From Neolentinus lepideus HHB14362 ss-1 (Eukaryota; Basidiomycota; Agaricomycetes; Gloeophyllales; Gloeophyllaceae), in NCBI GenBank assembly GCA_001632425.1, contig KV425615.1, positions 64,846-128,845 on the forward strand: a stretch of DNA of 64,000 nt, read 5' to 3'. Shown here piece by piece: positions 38,830 to 51,105 of the stretch. The first letter of the stretch is position 1; each line of letters begins with the position of its first letter. The notes beneath the pieces were generated by a model that was given only the letters and a program-made list of their open reading frames with translations, was not told the DNA's origin and ran no database searches. The translations under genes were made by a program, and so were the position numbers.

Positions 38830-39107
38830 GTAATGCGTCGGTGCAGGATAAAGGGTGCGGAGTTCCCACGTATATATAAATATCGCAGTACTTACGGTGC
38901 GGCAAAGGCGACAGATTGCGATTGGAATGGATTGGTCATGCAGTGATCGCCGACGCTACTAAGTACCCCCGGCCCGAACGCCTGGCTGGAATCCTGACGA
39001 ACACGCCCGAATATACAGAGCACGACGATATTGTCAGGGAAAAAATAACATATCCCAAAACATTAGTCAGAGCCCGCGTCAGCCACCGCTCTAGCTGGGG
39101 CGGCCCG

Positions 39108-39114
39108 TATATAA
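39108..39114 (+). promoter_or_regulatory. TATA-like box upstream of the YTP1-like gene
   Basis: TATATAA about 230 bp before the ATG at 39345, next to a pyrimidine-rich stretch. A 5' UTR intron could account for the distance. Confidence 0.35.
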
Positions 39115-39344
39115 ACTCTGCTCTTCCGCCATGTTCGTCTGCCACTTCCTCTGTAAGTACCGCCCGTCTCGTTCGCATCGGAGCACGCAGAAGTTTACGT
39201 GAGTTTTTGCTTGTCAGAGTCGACCGATTTTGTCCGCCCTCTGCCATCTCCGAGTTCTGCCGGCCGAGTCCAGACGGCGCGCATCACCTTATAACGCCCG
39301 TGCCCATCGTCTCAGACATTCCACTCTGCCCCGACACCGCCGCC

Positions 39345-41610
39345 ATGCGTGGACCCTGGTATAGCCTTGCACTTCTTGTGCCTGCCCTCGCCGTGGCTTT
39401 CACCGCTTCCTCGGTCAATGCCGCCCCGCCAACGTCATTGTCGCCCGGCTCATCGGACGCAGCAGACATACTCGTCGTCTACCCAAGAGACGAACACGGC
39501 CACGACCACCATGCTGCCCCCAAAACTGTCCTCAACGAGACCGAGATCCTCATGTCCCATTTACCAACACCGCCGTCGTACTGGACGAACGATTTTGAAG
39601 ACACTGAAACTAACGATCCACATTACCCTGCGTTGATGGGGATGCACATCCTGTTCATGTCTCTCGCCTTCTTCGGCGCGCTTCCAGCGGGTGAGGGTTA
39701 TCCATACACCAACGAATTAGTATATTAACCTCGCCTAGGCATCGCGCTAAGATCTGTCAAGCACGCATGGCACGGCTTCACCGTAATGTTATTCTGGATA
39801 TTTTGCGTCCTCGGTCTTGCTTCGAATGCGCTGTACAAGAAGTTAACACCTGACTTGTAAGTGACCATCTCGATCTTGAAACTCAATATCCGGCCGACCC
39901 AACGTCATCGTGGAGCCGAGCGTATTTCTCGTGAATCTCTGGTGGCGGCAGACCCTGACCTGCCGTCTTCTCCCGCAGGTACGAGGGCCAGAAACATTCC
40001 ATCCAAGGCTACCTTTGGATCGTCCTCGCCCTTTGCATCACCGCCGTCGACATTATGCACTTCGGTCTTCGCGCAGTTAGTTATGGTCGCTCCATCCGTT
40101 CTGGTTCGGACAAATTCACCTTCAAAAAGTTATGGACTTCCGTCATTCTTGGCCAGGAAGCATCGTCGCCAGTCCTAGGGTCCTCGGAATATGATGCCCT
40201 CGTCGCGGAGGCTGAGGAGTACGACATGCACGACATGCAGAAGGAGGTTGACGACCACGAGTCCGACGATATCCAGGAGATCGAGCACCGCCGCCACCAC
40301 CAGTATTCGCCCTCAGCTAGCTCGGAGCGCACCGTTTTTGGCCTCCATTCGCCTGTCGGTGCGAGACATTCGGATGATACGCTTCACGAGGTTGTCGAGA
40401 ATGCAAAGGAGCCGTGGTCGAAGTTCTTGAGGCGGGCCACCTTTGCGGTGCTGGAGCGCACCTTGGTGTTCGGCGGCTTCATGCAGGTGCTGAGCGGAAT
40501 TGTTATCTACACCGGTGGATGCCGGGAGAGCTATGTCAACAACTGTCTTGCTCACCTGATCAGTACGTGCCACATAATTTTTTCGTCAAGCTCTTCTTCT
40601 AATTGGTCTTGTCCCATTCAGAGGGCGGAATCTTCTGGTGCTACGGTCTTGTTACTTTCGCCCGGTACCTCGGCTCATTCTCTGAGCTTGGCTGGGCTTG
40701 GAACCGTTCCCCGCGCAGTGAAGGCAAGTACCCCACTGCCGAGTTTGTCGAGTCAGCCGTCATCTTCACCTATGGTATCACCAACACCTGGATGGAGCGC
40801 TTTGGTGCGAAGCCTGGCGACCCTTACTCTACCAAGCAAGTGCAGCACATCGGTATTGCTGTCATGTTCTGGTACGCCGGTCTCGTCGGCATGGGCTTGG
40901 AATCGCGTAGGATTAGAAAGTGGTTGGCAGCCGCGTCCACTACCGCTCTGCACAGTGGACTTCCGAGCTCAGGTAGGAGATCGCCTGGTAGTAAGCATCA
41001 GAGCCAGGAGTCGGTCGCGGAACCGCCGAGTTATACGGCGAGCTTCAACCCCTTCCCGGCCTTGGTCATCGGTGTCACTGGGTTAGCTATGAGTGCGCAC
41101 TTCCAGACGTACTTGTTCCAGGTGAGCAGACGTTTTTACATGTCCCCAATTTCTTTGTGCGTTCATTCCGACGAATGTTGACTCTGCTTCATGCTATAGG
41201 TGCAAATCCACTCCCTATGGGGATGGCTCCTGGCTGGTTTCTCTACCCTTCGATTCCTGACGTACGTCTTCCTGTGGCTCGCGCCGCCACGCTCGATCTT
41301 GCCGTCTAGGCCGCCCACCGAGGCGCTGGCGAGTTTCTTCCTGGCGTGTGGAGGGCTGGTGTTCATGTTCAGCACGGAGGAGGTGACACTGGCGGCGATG
41401 CGACGGGGTCGCGATGGTGAGTGGTCGCGTAACTGCTACGTGGGGAAGGTGCAGTGCTGATTCGTTTTCCCGACAGACATGATGATGTTCCTGAACGTCG
41501 CTGTCGCGATTACTTGCTTCTGCTTCTGCTGGACGATGGCGGTCGTTGCGCTCAAAGGATGGCTCAAGTCGCGGACGCATGCGGCTGTCAAGTTCCACGC
41601 CTCTGCTTGA
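39345..41610 (+). CDS. YTP1-like polytopic membrane protein (DUF2427/Ytp1 domains)
   Basis: A membrane protein of unknown function related to yeast Ytp1. The start at 39345 yields a signal peptide (LALLVPALAVAFTASSVNA). A His-rich ectodomain piece (DEHGHDHH) follows, then the N-terminal DUF2427 part with HILFMSLAFFGALPAG, WHGFTVMLFWIFCVLGLASN and GYLWIVLALCITAVDIMHFG. An acidic loop of about 110 residues leads to the Ytp1 C-terminal domain: VFGGFMQVLSGIVIYTGGC, HLIKGGIFWCYGLVTFARYL, NTWMERFGAK and several more helices up to the stop at 41608. Histidines and the GGC motif make redox or metal roles possible, but this is speculation. The gene has about seven introns. About 600 residues. Confidence 0.85.
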
Positions 41611-42337
41611 ACCTTTTATTTCCGGATATCTATCATACTTGGAAGCCTCTATCTCCCTCCGCATATCTCGCGCAAGCCAGTTTCGGTTTTCTGTCCCGGT
41701 TTAATTCTAGTAGATAGTACATACCTTCTGCCCATCATACCATGCATTAGTAGTTAATATTTTTCCCCGTTCCCCTGCATCGCCCCACATTATTTATTTA
41801 CTACTGTATCGACTTCGCCCACTCTCCTGTTGCCACTCCTATTCACGACTTCCTGTATCTTTCTCTTGCAGCCGTACTGTCGCCTGCCCTGCGGAAACCT
41901 TACGAATACAATGATCGTTCCATGACGGAGATTTGTGTGGATGAAGTACTAGCTGCTGATCGGTGTGGTGTCCGCGCTTGTTTCATTGAAAACTTGCCTA
42001 CGGTCTGGTTTCTTATCGCAGTCTTCCAATATCATTGTATTTCCGGGTAAGGTTCGACAGTATGCCGGTGCTATTCTGAGCAAGATGAAGGGCTATCTCC
42101 ATTCTGCCAATATATCAGGTTCTCATCGCTCCAAGCCCCAACATAACGGTATGAGTTTTCACGGTCAAGTTGCATCGCTTAGATCGGTTCACAGCCCTCG
42201 TCATACTAAAGTTTCACAGCTGTCATCTCCACGTTGAGCGGGTGATATGTGGATCCAACCCAGGACAGGCTTCCAGAAACACATAAGTTGTTGATACCTG
42301 GATAGCGCCAAGGTCCTTTCCGCCCTCCAGCGATCCC
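41611..42337. other. Intergenic region
   Basis: 3' side of the YTP1-like gene and promoter of the GT18 gene, 727 bp. No gene is supported. Confidence 0.5.
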
Positions 42338-43938
42338 ATGTCTGGTAGTGCAGAGTATGCGCTGCTGCCCACGTCCGCGTCCACGGAGAAGATGTACGTT
42401 CGTCTTCGCTCACATTTGGTCTCCCCGCTGACTTGAACACAAGACTGAACCGACGGCGGAGTCGACACCATGTGAGATGGGCGCTGTTGGCTCTAGCGGG
42501 GGTTTCTGTCTTCGTTGGGCTATCCCTCCTGCAGCCTTGGACGCCGGCGCCGCCGCCCCCCGTATCCTTGCCCTCTCCGGACATACTGGACAGCCCACAT
42601 CCGAGTCAGCCATCCAACCCTATACTGGACAAGCTATTCCCTATCGGCGAGCCAGATCGGACGGACGTCTATGAGGATGCGAATAACGCGGCGATGGAGA
42701 GACTCCTGGGTTGTGCGGCGAGCGGGGATTGTCATCGGAACCAGACGAGCGTTGTGTTGCTAGCGAGTCATCATTTTGCTGGGTCCATAGAAGGGCATGT
42801 GTCTGGGGAGGACATATGGTGCGTCATACAAAACACGTACAACATCACCTGAATATCAACTTGGCGCATACACAGGGCAGCTAGTGTCATTGCGGGCCTG
42901 CAAGAGATGAATTATACCTTTATCTATTCCAAGAATAATGTGGAGCTTGCCGCTCAGTATCGCCAGTTTCCCGACCTCGTCAAGGTCATCATAATTGAAT
43001 GCGAGGCCGCGGCGAATTGTTTCTCGTCTTCTGACTGCATCAAGTCCGAACACAACCCACTCGGTGTGCCTGTCTGGAAGCTATTCTCATTCCACTTCTG
43101 GACTGGGGATTGTCACCCTCTCGGCGGCGCCTGGACACTCAGTCCTGAGAACTACCCGGAACGAACTACAAACTCTCTGGACAATTTCTATCTGGGCTAC
43201 AGCGTCGAGAGAACTTGCACAAAGCTTCCTGTTGTACCCCTCCCAGAACGAGAGAACAGGGCCTATGTATTCGGAAAGACGCTCACTTACTTTACCGAAG
43301 ACTCTTATGCTTGGCCTGGTGTTCATTTTCCCGATGCTGTTGCTGGTCTTGCCGACAGCCGCAACGACATTATAGCTGGCACAGGTATCAAAAATCTGGG
43401 CAGGCTGAACAAGGAGACCTTCTATCTAGAGGTGGCAAAGAGTAAAGCCCTCGTCGGAGTCGGGAAGCCTTATCTCAGCCCGAGTCCTTATGACGCTCTG
43501 TGCTTGGGGGTTCCGTTCATTAACCCAATTACCCGCTGGGACGAACAGGACCCAGACAACCGCACGCGATGGAGTGCACAGCACGATGGTCTGCTCTGGG
43601 AGAACGAACCATACGTCTACCATGTCCGAAAAGGTGATGGAGAGGGTTTGATGGCTGCTCTCGACCGCGCTTTCCATAACCCGATTGACCGGTGAGTCCT
43701 TAAAGCCTTCAATTTCTTTTCGGAAATTCTGAACAATACGGCTCACCAGGTATATTCCCCGCGCGATGACTATGGACGCACTCAAGGCCCGTCTGGCAGA
43801 TCTGATCGAGAGCGACTGGAAATCTCGTGCTGAGGAAGTTCTCGAAGAGAGAGCAATATCGGGCAAGGGAGAGGTAAATTATCATGATGGCGCATTTCTG
43901 AGCAACGCTAACCAAGACAACAGCTGTTCAACATTTAA
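42338..43938 (+). CDS. Glycosyltransferase family 18-like protein (MGAT5-type), type II membrane
   Basis: A Golgi-type enzyme related to alpha-1,6-mannosylglycoprotein beta-1,6-GlcNAc transferase. Exon 1 is 56 nt (MSGSAEYALLPTSASTEK); the phase-2 intron ends at 42443. The signal anchor WALLALAGVSVFVGLSLLQP follows a basic RRRSRHHVR cluster, giving type II topology. A Pro-rich stem leads to the catalytic part: VPVWKLFSFHFWTGDC, LDNFYLGYSVERTC, FGKTLTYFTEDSYAW and the GT18 signature LVGVGKPYLSPSPYDALCLG with VPFINPI. A 51-nt intron before LFNI gives a stop at 43936-43938. Length about 480, shorter than animal MGAT5. The acceptor in fungi is not known. Confidence 0.82.
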
Positions 43939-44098
43939 GCTCGACGCTCAGATGATAGTCACTACAGCTATACTATAGCATTTGGTAATTTATGCATTTA
44001 ACCCTGTATCTCACGCGTTCTCTACCTATAGACCCTGTATATTTCCCATGACTGTTGTAATCTCTGCCAATCCTCTTTCCCCTGGCTCGCGTGGTGAC
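43939..44098. other. Convergent 3' spacer
   Basis: A 160-bp gap between the convergent GT18 and GH43 genes. Confidence 0.5.
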
Positions 44099-45145
44099 CT
44101 ATGCCGGATCGCCTTGCGTAGACCCATCAGCAATTGGCCATCCCCCAACCGGTTTGCCATTACTATCGAAACTAATGATCTGAGTCCTCGCCAATCGTCC
44201 ATTCCACCCTGGCGTCCCTGATTCGTTGCCCGTGTAAGACGTGCTTGTGGCGTGGAATACCATCCAGTCCTGAGTGCCGTCAGCACTGGTGGTCATGGAA
44301 CAATGTCCCGTCCCATAGGGCCCGTTGGGGTTGCTCTGCCACCAGCGGTCGGACCATTTCGTCCATGAACTGGCCGACATGGGATCTGATCCCGTAAACT
44401 CCAAAACTCCGATGGAATAGCAGGACGACCAGCTGGCGCATCCGGAGAAAAGGATACCGTTGAAGCCGTTTCGCGAGAGGAACGCTGGGCCCTCATTGAT
44501 GGCGTGCTTAGTTCCTCCCGAATCTGTGAACGTCTCCCAGTCGTATTGCGGAGCTGCGATCTCGACTGCGGAGCCTCCGACAGTCGGGGCACCGCTGGCG
44601 TCGTTGCTGAGCTGCGTGATGAAGAGGTGCTGGTTGAGACTACTCGTGTCGCCTGCCGGCCAACCCGAGTAGACCATGTAAAGCTGGTTGTTCAAAGTGA
44701 AGACTGTGCCGTCGATCGCCCATGCGCTGATGCCGCTGACTTTGGCCACGAAGGAATAATTATCGCTGTCGGGAGCCGCCGTGGATGCGGGTCCCTTCAG
44801 GACATACATGTGATGGTTCTGATTGTCGCTGTTGTCGTTGTGATCCTGCGCGGCGAAGAAAATGTACCAGTTGCCGTTCACGTCATGAAGCTCTGGGGCC
44901 CACAGGGCATACAGAGTATTGGAGGCAGGAGTGAACACGGACTTGGAAGCCGGGGAATGGCAATTGGTGAGGCTGCTGCACCTGTAAATCGTGACGTCGC
45001 CTCCGGTGGTGAAGGTGAGATAGTAGTTCCCGTTCCAAAGCTGCATCCATGGATCGGGGGTGCTGGCATCGACTACGGGGTTGGTGTATGCGACAGCGCA
45101 TACGGCTGCCGTCAAGAGCGTCAGGAGGAGAGAGAGAAACTTCAT
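44099..45145 (-). CDS. Glycoside hydrolase family 43 enzyme, secreted, intron-free
   Basis: A secreted arabinofuranosidase/xylosidase-like five-bladed propeller enzyme of 348 residues. The start at 45145 gives a signal peptide (MKFLSLLLTLLTAAVCAVAY). The GH43 catalytic triad is visible: STPDPWMQLWNGNYYLT (general base Asp), SAWAIDGTVF (pKa-modulating Asp) and HAINEGPAFLSRNGF (general acid Glu). Other conserved blades read LYALWAPELHDVNGNWYIFF and GHCSMTTSADGTQDWMVFHA. The reading frame is uninterrupted, which is odd because nearly all neighbours have many introns. Substrate within GH43 cannot be told. An upstream in-frame ATG at 45217 exists, but the signal peptide supports 45145. Confidence 0.92.
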   Translation of the reverse strand: MKFLSLLLTLLTAAVCAVAYTNPVVDASTPDPWMQLWNGNYYLTFTTGGDVTIYRCSSLTNCHSPASKSVFTPASNTLYALWAPELHDVNGNWYIFFAAQDHNDNSDNQNHHMYVLKGPASTAAPDSDNYSFVAKVSGISAWAIDGTVFTLNNQLYMVYSGWPAGDTSSLNQHLFITQLSNDASGAPTVGGSAVEIAAPQYDWETFTDSGGTKHAINEGPAFLSRNGFNGILFSGCASWSSCYSIGVLEFTGSDPMSASSWTKWSDRWWQSNPNGPYGTGHCSMTTSADGTQDWMVFHATSTSYTGNESGTPGWNGRLARTQIISFDSNGKPVGGWPIADGSTQGDPA

Positions 45146-45746
45146 GAGAGCAACGGTACGGCTGCCGCCAATAAGCCAGTACTGCAGTTTGGTGAAAGCA
45201 GCATCACTTAAGTACACTTTCGGCCCCGAGTACTTTCTTCAGGTTACTGAGTCCTCATGTCGGTTGAAGAAAGACAGTGTGGACATTCCCTTTTTGAAAC
45301 TCGAAAGCTGATGGATACGTCTTCAATTGCTATCCAAGCTCAAGCTCTAAGATGCTGTGCCTGAGCGCACTTAAGTGCTTAAGCGGAGGTCATCAGTCAT
45401 CACTGCGAAGCTTGTGCTCCTCTGTTACCCACAAGTGAGAGTAGCACTGGATGACTTCCCGTAACGTTTCTAAATCACCTCTTCTAAACTGGTTGTCAGT
45501 CAAGGGGGCACACCAGTTGATTGGTCTTGATAGGAAAAATGGACATGATCTGTAAACCGTAACGATTTCTGCGTGCGCAAGGACGGACGACGACCATCTG
45601 ATTGCTATATATGAGCACTCCCACATGGCTTTAGGGAAATCACTAATGCAACCATCATTCAATGCCAAGCGTCCGGGCGTTCGGGTGTCATCGGCTCAAC
45701 AAGAGGTGCTTCCACGTCCTAATATCAAATATCTTTTCGTTGCAGC
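45146..45746. other. Intergenic region, GH43 promoter and COQ2 3' side
   Basis: 601 bp with a tatatatgag motif near 45604. A 91-residue minus-strand frame at 45393-45668 has no ATG at its start and no likeness to a known protein. Confidence 0.45.
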
Positions 45747-47163
45747 TTATGCGAATAACGCAGCATAGTCAGCAAGAGCCCCCATCCATATCCAGAACCC
45801 CGACCACCCGCATCCTACGAAGCCCTTCCAGCAGCTTATCCTGTTGTCAAAGTCCGTTCTGTAGAGCACACGGGCTAGTTGTGTTGCAGCCAAGCCTACC
45901 CCAGTGTAGAACAAGGGTCCGTGGGCGTTGAGGTAGCCAGCATATGTGATCAGAGAGAGAGAGGACACGGAAAGGCCTGTCAGAATAGACCGCGTGTTAG
46001 GTCCGAATAGGAGAGCCGTGGAGTGGATGCCGACATTGACGTCGTCCGTTTTGTCCTAGAACAAGGGGGTTCAGTCCGATAACTTCTCACTATACACGCT
46101 CTTTCTTATACTCTCAGTGCGTACCTGATGTGCGTATATGGTATCATATACCAACGTCCAGCAGAAACCTCCGACATATAGCGGCAGACAGACAGACCAG
46201 TCACAAGAGCCTGCTATAGCCGACCAGCCAAGGAGAGCGCCCCAGTTAAATGCCAGTCCTTCATCGTATCAAGCGCCATTGTCATTGGCTGAATTGAAAC
46301 GATAGACACGGAAGGTGCGTACCCAAAACAGCTTGTGGCCAGTCTGTGATCCTCTTCATAAAGGGGTAAATTGTCACTACTGACAGAGACGAGGCACCCA
46401 GAAGAATACTAACCCGAATGTCAGCCTGTAGGGTGCTGCGACGGAGGCTCTGCATCTCTCACCTGTACCAGTTCAGTTGCGTTAATACCGCAAGTCCACC
46501 AGTGAGCTGTAGACCTAGAAAACCAAAGGCTTGGGCCGCCGTAATGTCACCCCTGGCTAGTGGTCTATCTTTTGTTCGGGCTTCAGACTACGTTAGCTGT
46601 GCAAGTGGTACGATAAACGTGCTTTGACCAACGCACCTACGGCCTTGTCTAAGTCCTTGTCCCACATATCATTGATCGTACAACCAGCACCCCTCATGAT
46701 GATAGCTCCAGCCCCAAACAAGCTTATATATGTCAAAGGCGTGGCTAGAGGAGCATGTAGGGCGTAGGATGCCATAGTGATGGACCATGCTGTCCACAAT
46801 CGCGCAGAACATGAACTTCTTGCACTCGGAAGTCAGAAGTAACTGCTGATACGAACTGCACGGATAAAACAGAAGTAATGTCCCTATAGGTTTGTCGATA
46901 CGCGTCAAATACAAGTAGGGTCTAATTTTTGGCGGAAGACGGTCAATCCATGTCGGTTTCAGCACTTGCGCTTGCACTTGCACTTCCGGAGAAGGTGTAC
47001 TTGTTGCAGCGGGCTTCGGACTCGTGACAGACAAAGATCGGTTATTCGAGCGAGTCGCTCTCAGAAGAGACCTCAAGCCTGTCCTAAGCACGACATGACG
47101 ACCAGAGACGAGAGGCACGCGAGAGGCAAAACGCGTACAGCGCGTCGGAGTGGAGAGGTACAT
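45747..47163 (-). CDS. COQ2: 4-hydroxybenzoate polyprenyltransferase, mitochondrial
   Basis: Attaches the polyprenyl tail to 4-hydroxybenzoate in ubiquinone biosynthesis at the inner mitochondrial membrane. The N-terminus (start 47163) is arginine/serine-rich, a typical presequence of about 60 residues. The UbiA domain starts at [20 protein letters not shown]. The first Asp motif is [15 protein letters not shown], followed by [13 protein letters not shown] across an intron. The second is [16 protein letters not shown]. Hydrophobic helices follow to the end [18 protein letters not shown]. About seven introns; the motifs stay in frame, so it appears functional. Confidence 0.93.
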
Positions 47164-47432
47164 GTACTCTCAGACCCGCAAGTCGCTGGGCTGGTCGATC
47201 TGGCGTGGGAACTCGGTCCAGGAAACTTGTCAGTTCGCTGGAGAGGATATTCGGTAAGTACCCTGATGCTATGCTTGAGAATACGCTGCGTACTTAAACG
47301 AAAGGAAAACAGACGCAATATATATTCTTTATAACTGCTAATTTATTCCAAGGATTCCATGTGAACAGAGGAGCGGCAAGACATGCCGAAAATACCAGAT
47401 ATGCAAGAAACGAAACAAGTGCTCGATCAAAT

Positions 47433-48417
47433 TCACCATTCCTTCCCTAATTTGAATGACCATTCCCAATCTACGAAAGTATGTCAGGAGTGGGACAACG
47501 CGCCTTGGAAAGGATGAATATACCTGCATACACTTCGCCATCGTCATCTACCACACGGCTGCGCACGTTGTACGTGCCAGATCGAGCAATCATGCCGGAA
47601 GGCGACTCTTCTGTGTCGAAATTCTTGGTATAAGGCTCGCCCTGCGGATGAGGCCCGTAGGAACCAAGCATCTGCTCCATCTTGTCCACTGATATACGCT
47701 TGGTCAGTGGAAGTCTGGGCAAGAAGCCATCAAACTCACTCCTCACGCCAGCCCGCTTAACCACTTGGATGTACCGTACGCCCTGGAGGCATATCAATAC
47801 GCAGGACACATTTCGGCGATAATAAAAATGCTCACAGAGATAATGGAGTGGTTGACTTTGAAGGTGATACGGACACTACCTCGAGCTGTAGCTATAGGAA
47901 ATATGACGCGGGGGAAACTCACTTGTAATCCACGCCCTCCTTGATCGTAACAGGGTTCTTCTTGAACTCCTGAACTTGTGCGGGGTCCTGCAGGTTCAAG
48001 TGCAATCTCTTGCCAGGCGGCATTGAAGGAGAGACCAGCTCAAGAGTCAATACGGTAACCTGATTAGAGCGGCATATTGATAATTCATTTTGATATGGAT
48101 GTGAACACCGCGACATACTTTCGGTCCACTCGCGTTAGTTCCAGAAGCACCCGGGACGATACCGAGGCTGGCCTTCCAACGCGCCAAGCTCTCATCCTCG
48201 GCATCCATCTTCGCATACTCGTCTGCAGACTTTGCGGGTCCAGCAGGCTTGTAACCTGAAGGAGAAACGTCTGATCAGCGGCCACAACCTGGAAACGTTC
48301 CGAAAGCGACAGACCAGGGGTAGCGGAAGGCACCAAATCCTCATGGTCATCTTGCTAAACGGCTGACATTAGAATTTCTAGACAGAGGCAGACATGAAAT
48401 GGACTGACAGCAGACAT
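47433..48417 (-). CDS. RDI1: Rho GDP-dissociation inhibitor
   Basis: Binds prenylated Rho/Cdc42 GTPases and keeps them soluble. Exon 1 is only 9 nt (MSA), then QDDHEDLVPSATPGLSLSER, YKPAGPAKSADEYAKMDAED, ESLARWKASLGI and VTVLTLELVSPSMPPGKRLH. The immunoglobulin-like domain includes FPIATARGSVRITFKVNHSI, KMEQMLGSYGPHPQGEPYTK and SGTYNVRSRVVDDDGEVYAD, and ends WEWSFKLGKEW, the signature C-terminus. The stop is at 47433-47435. About 200 residues, the family's usual size. The Asp/Glu-rich helix and the prenyl-binding core are both present. Confidence 0.95.
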
Positions 48418-48765
48418 GCTGAAGAATGTTGTGAAGCGCTGACAATAGGAGAATATAAAGGAACGTTGTTTGGGTCGAGGGCTAATACATAGCAATGGCC
48501 ACCACTGCCGCGTTAATGATCGATTTCCCACGCGTGCTAGTCGGCGACCCGGCGTACGCCGACGTTCCATGGCCATTACCTGTACTCAGTCAGGAATCTT
48601 ACCTTTCGCAGTTAGCGTCACAGTATGTAATGGAGTAAGAAGTAGGATGATATTCAGCGCCCGATACACTTAAGAATGTCTACAATGTAGTCAAAATCTT
48701 GTTAAATATGGTCTATATGGATGGGAGATTAATCGCGGCCGGGAGCAGGAAGGAAAACAAACGGT
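48418..48765. other. Intergenic region
   Basis: 348 bp between the RhoGDI start and the 3' end of the CCCH gene. No gene is visible. Confidence 0.5.
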
Positions 48766-50488
48766 CTAATACACGGGGTCGTTAGTCCACTGGGGAATGC
48801 ATAGCATCTGGCGACTATCTGTCAGAAACGCACAGGTCATCTTTGGTAACTCACCGCCTTTAAACCAGCATTTGCCTTTGCTTAAGTGGAAGCATCTGCA
48901 AGAAGATAAGTGGGATGACTGGCAATGATCACTTGGAGGTATTCACGATGGCCCATTAGGACATTTGTGGCCCCAACAACATCCGTCACCATGCGGACAA
49001 ATCAAGCCTATATAACATGTCGTCGTTATTATTCTAATACGTCCCGTCAGTCGGCCTACCATTTTTCAAGTAGTTACAAGGCGCCTTCTTTGCATTTTTG
49101 GAGAGTGCTACCAGCTGCTCCGGCGTCAAGATATAATCATGAGAGTACTTGCAAGATCCCTGTGAGTACATTAAATGAATTGCCTGTCAGGAACAACATG
49201 CACGCACCCCTTTGCTGCAAGACATCAGATAGTGTTCATTGCACGGCGGGGGGGATTCTGTCGAGCTGCCCATGTCAGCACGGATAGCCTGCCTCCAAAA
49301 GTACGGATACAAACGCTTGTGCAAGGGCTGGAAGATACCGACGGTATTAGCTTGAGAATGATACGAATCTAATGGATGACGGACTTTGGTAGGGTCTATA
49401 AACTTCCCTTCTCCTTGAGAAAGCGAGCTGACAGGTGGCGAACGAGGGCTCATAAGGCCACCATTCGTGGTGATAGACCAGAGCCCGTCAAGGGGATTGG
49501 GCCCAGACCTCTTGGTTCCGTAGAACGGATCGTTGTCCATAAATAAACCGTCGATCCGCAGGCTGGGCAAATTCAGCGACCTGATCTCGGATGCCAAATC
49601 GTCGTAACTCTGTAAGATGACAACCTTCCCCAGAAGCTGCTCGTTCTCCATCGCAGTTAATGTCGGCATGTAGCTGTTTTCATTTCCACCTAGAAGATAG
49701 TTTCTCTACTGTTCGCTGCACAGATTGGGAGATCTCAAGGAACGCACCTCCGAAGATTATCCTCAAGGTTTGCGGAAAACGTCCATACGTTTGCAAATAA
49801 TCTTGAACACGAGTCAGTACTCCATTCCATGTTTATATTCCAATACCATAGTTACCTTTGATCTTCCCATCTACTGCTTCCTTCCCTGAACCCACGTCCA
49901 CAATCCAAAATCGTGGGGAAGCTTGACTGAAGCCCAGAAGAAAAGCATCCAACTGATCAGCAGTACAGATAAAATGGCTGACAAGCGTGTCCAAGAGACG
50001 CTTCTTGTTGAAGAATATCACGACGGAGAATACGACACCGCTCCCTATAGGAAGGTCTTGATCCTGGATATATTCCGCGACGCCCTTCGTGAGTTGTTGA
50101 GCAGCCTGACGGCCACCCTGGAGACCTTGAATTAAAAGGCTCTCAACGAAGACATTGCGATCGCCATCAATGATACAAAGTATGAGAGGGCTCTGAGTCT
50201 GGAAACAGAGTCAGCTTAACGTAATAATGACAAAGTACCACAGACACTTAAGGCCTGCAACGAGGCAATCTGGGAGTTAAGGGTGGCCACCTGAAGTGCA
50301 TAAATTTTCTTGTCCCGTTCGGCAACGTCAAGAGCTGCAGAATGAGCCTGCTTCCAGACAGACAGCTCGAGCTCGACTTCATTGAGTCTTGCCTCAAGCT
50401 CCGTATTTCGAGTGACGGTTGCCGTTGAGAGGTCTGCGTCCGCGAAATCCCAGTTATTACACACAGCACTCTGCGTTCCAGTGAGCAT
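48766..50488 (-). CDS. CCCH zinc-finger protein with DUF7923-type domain (copy 1)
   Basis: A basidiomycete protein of unknown role, probably nucleic-acid-binding. Order: a coiled-coil (TELEARLNEVELELSVWKQA, VAERDKKIYALQVATLNSQI), then a conserved domain with CIIDGDRNVFVESLL, FFNKKRLLDTLVSHFICTA and SPRFWIVDVGSGKEAVDGKI, which recalls a NYN-like nuclease fold but is unproven. Next a Ser-rich linker and three Cys/His modules: PPPCNEHYLMSCSK...SCKYSHDY, CNYLKN...CPHGDGCCWGH, and KCPNGPSCFHLSKGKCWF. The stop is at 48766-48768. The start is placed at ATG 50488; an upstream ATG at 50617 may add a first exon but does not join in phase. Confidence 0.75.
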
Positions 50489-51105
50489 CTGTACTCAGGA
50501 GTCTCGTCAGAGTATCATCCCTATTCGACGAGGAGGGTCAGTACGCTATTCGACAAGTTACCAAGTATGGTATACCATAGCTGTTTTGTGGCCTCTACGG
50601 AGGACGGCGACGCCATAATGACGATAAAGAGGAGTTAATGGAAAGAGAGGATGAGGGGAAAGAGAGACTAAGTTTTCGCAGCGCGCATGCACTGTTTAAT
50701 GCCAACCAGAGCGGTTTTCTAAACTGGAACATCGGCGCTTCTTGTCCTAGGAAGGAAATCGTAGACGGAGAACAGACGTGCATGGGCTATCGACGAGCAT
50801 CCCAACAAATATAGACGACTTCTAAATCTCACGAGGACAACCACAGATCTATACCCTCGAGTCGGAAACTGAAGTGCCGCCAGACTTCGGACCATGCTTC
50901 CATGTAATGAAATCTAGGCCCATTGAAGGTGTGGGAGATAGAGCAACGAGGCGCCCTGACCCGTTATGGTGGCGCGAATTGAACTCAGATAGTAACCCGT
51001 GATGGCATTACATATAAAGACAACAGAACATACATGTTCAACTCACATGGGCGTATCACGGACTGCATATATAGAGTTAGACTGAATGAAGAATACCTGA
51101 GATGT
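50489..51105. other. Region between tandem CCCH genes
   Basis: May include a short first exon of copy 1 (ATG 50617). The rest shows nothing recognisable. Confidence 0.45.

Larger units (their letters stand above)
38101..39344. other. Upstream region of the YTP1-like gene, with short repeats
   Basis: Holds three copies of TTTGGACCGSGA at 38148, 38185 and 38203, the 55-bp tandem array at 38665-38829 and a TATA-like box. The transporter-like reading frame of the next gene stays open upstream of its ATG but shows no conserved protein there. Confidence 0.5.

Noticed and set aside
38916..39344. Upstream extension of the YTP1-like frame
   Set aside because: The signal peptide begins at the ATG 39345; the extension has no conserved features.
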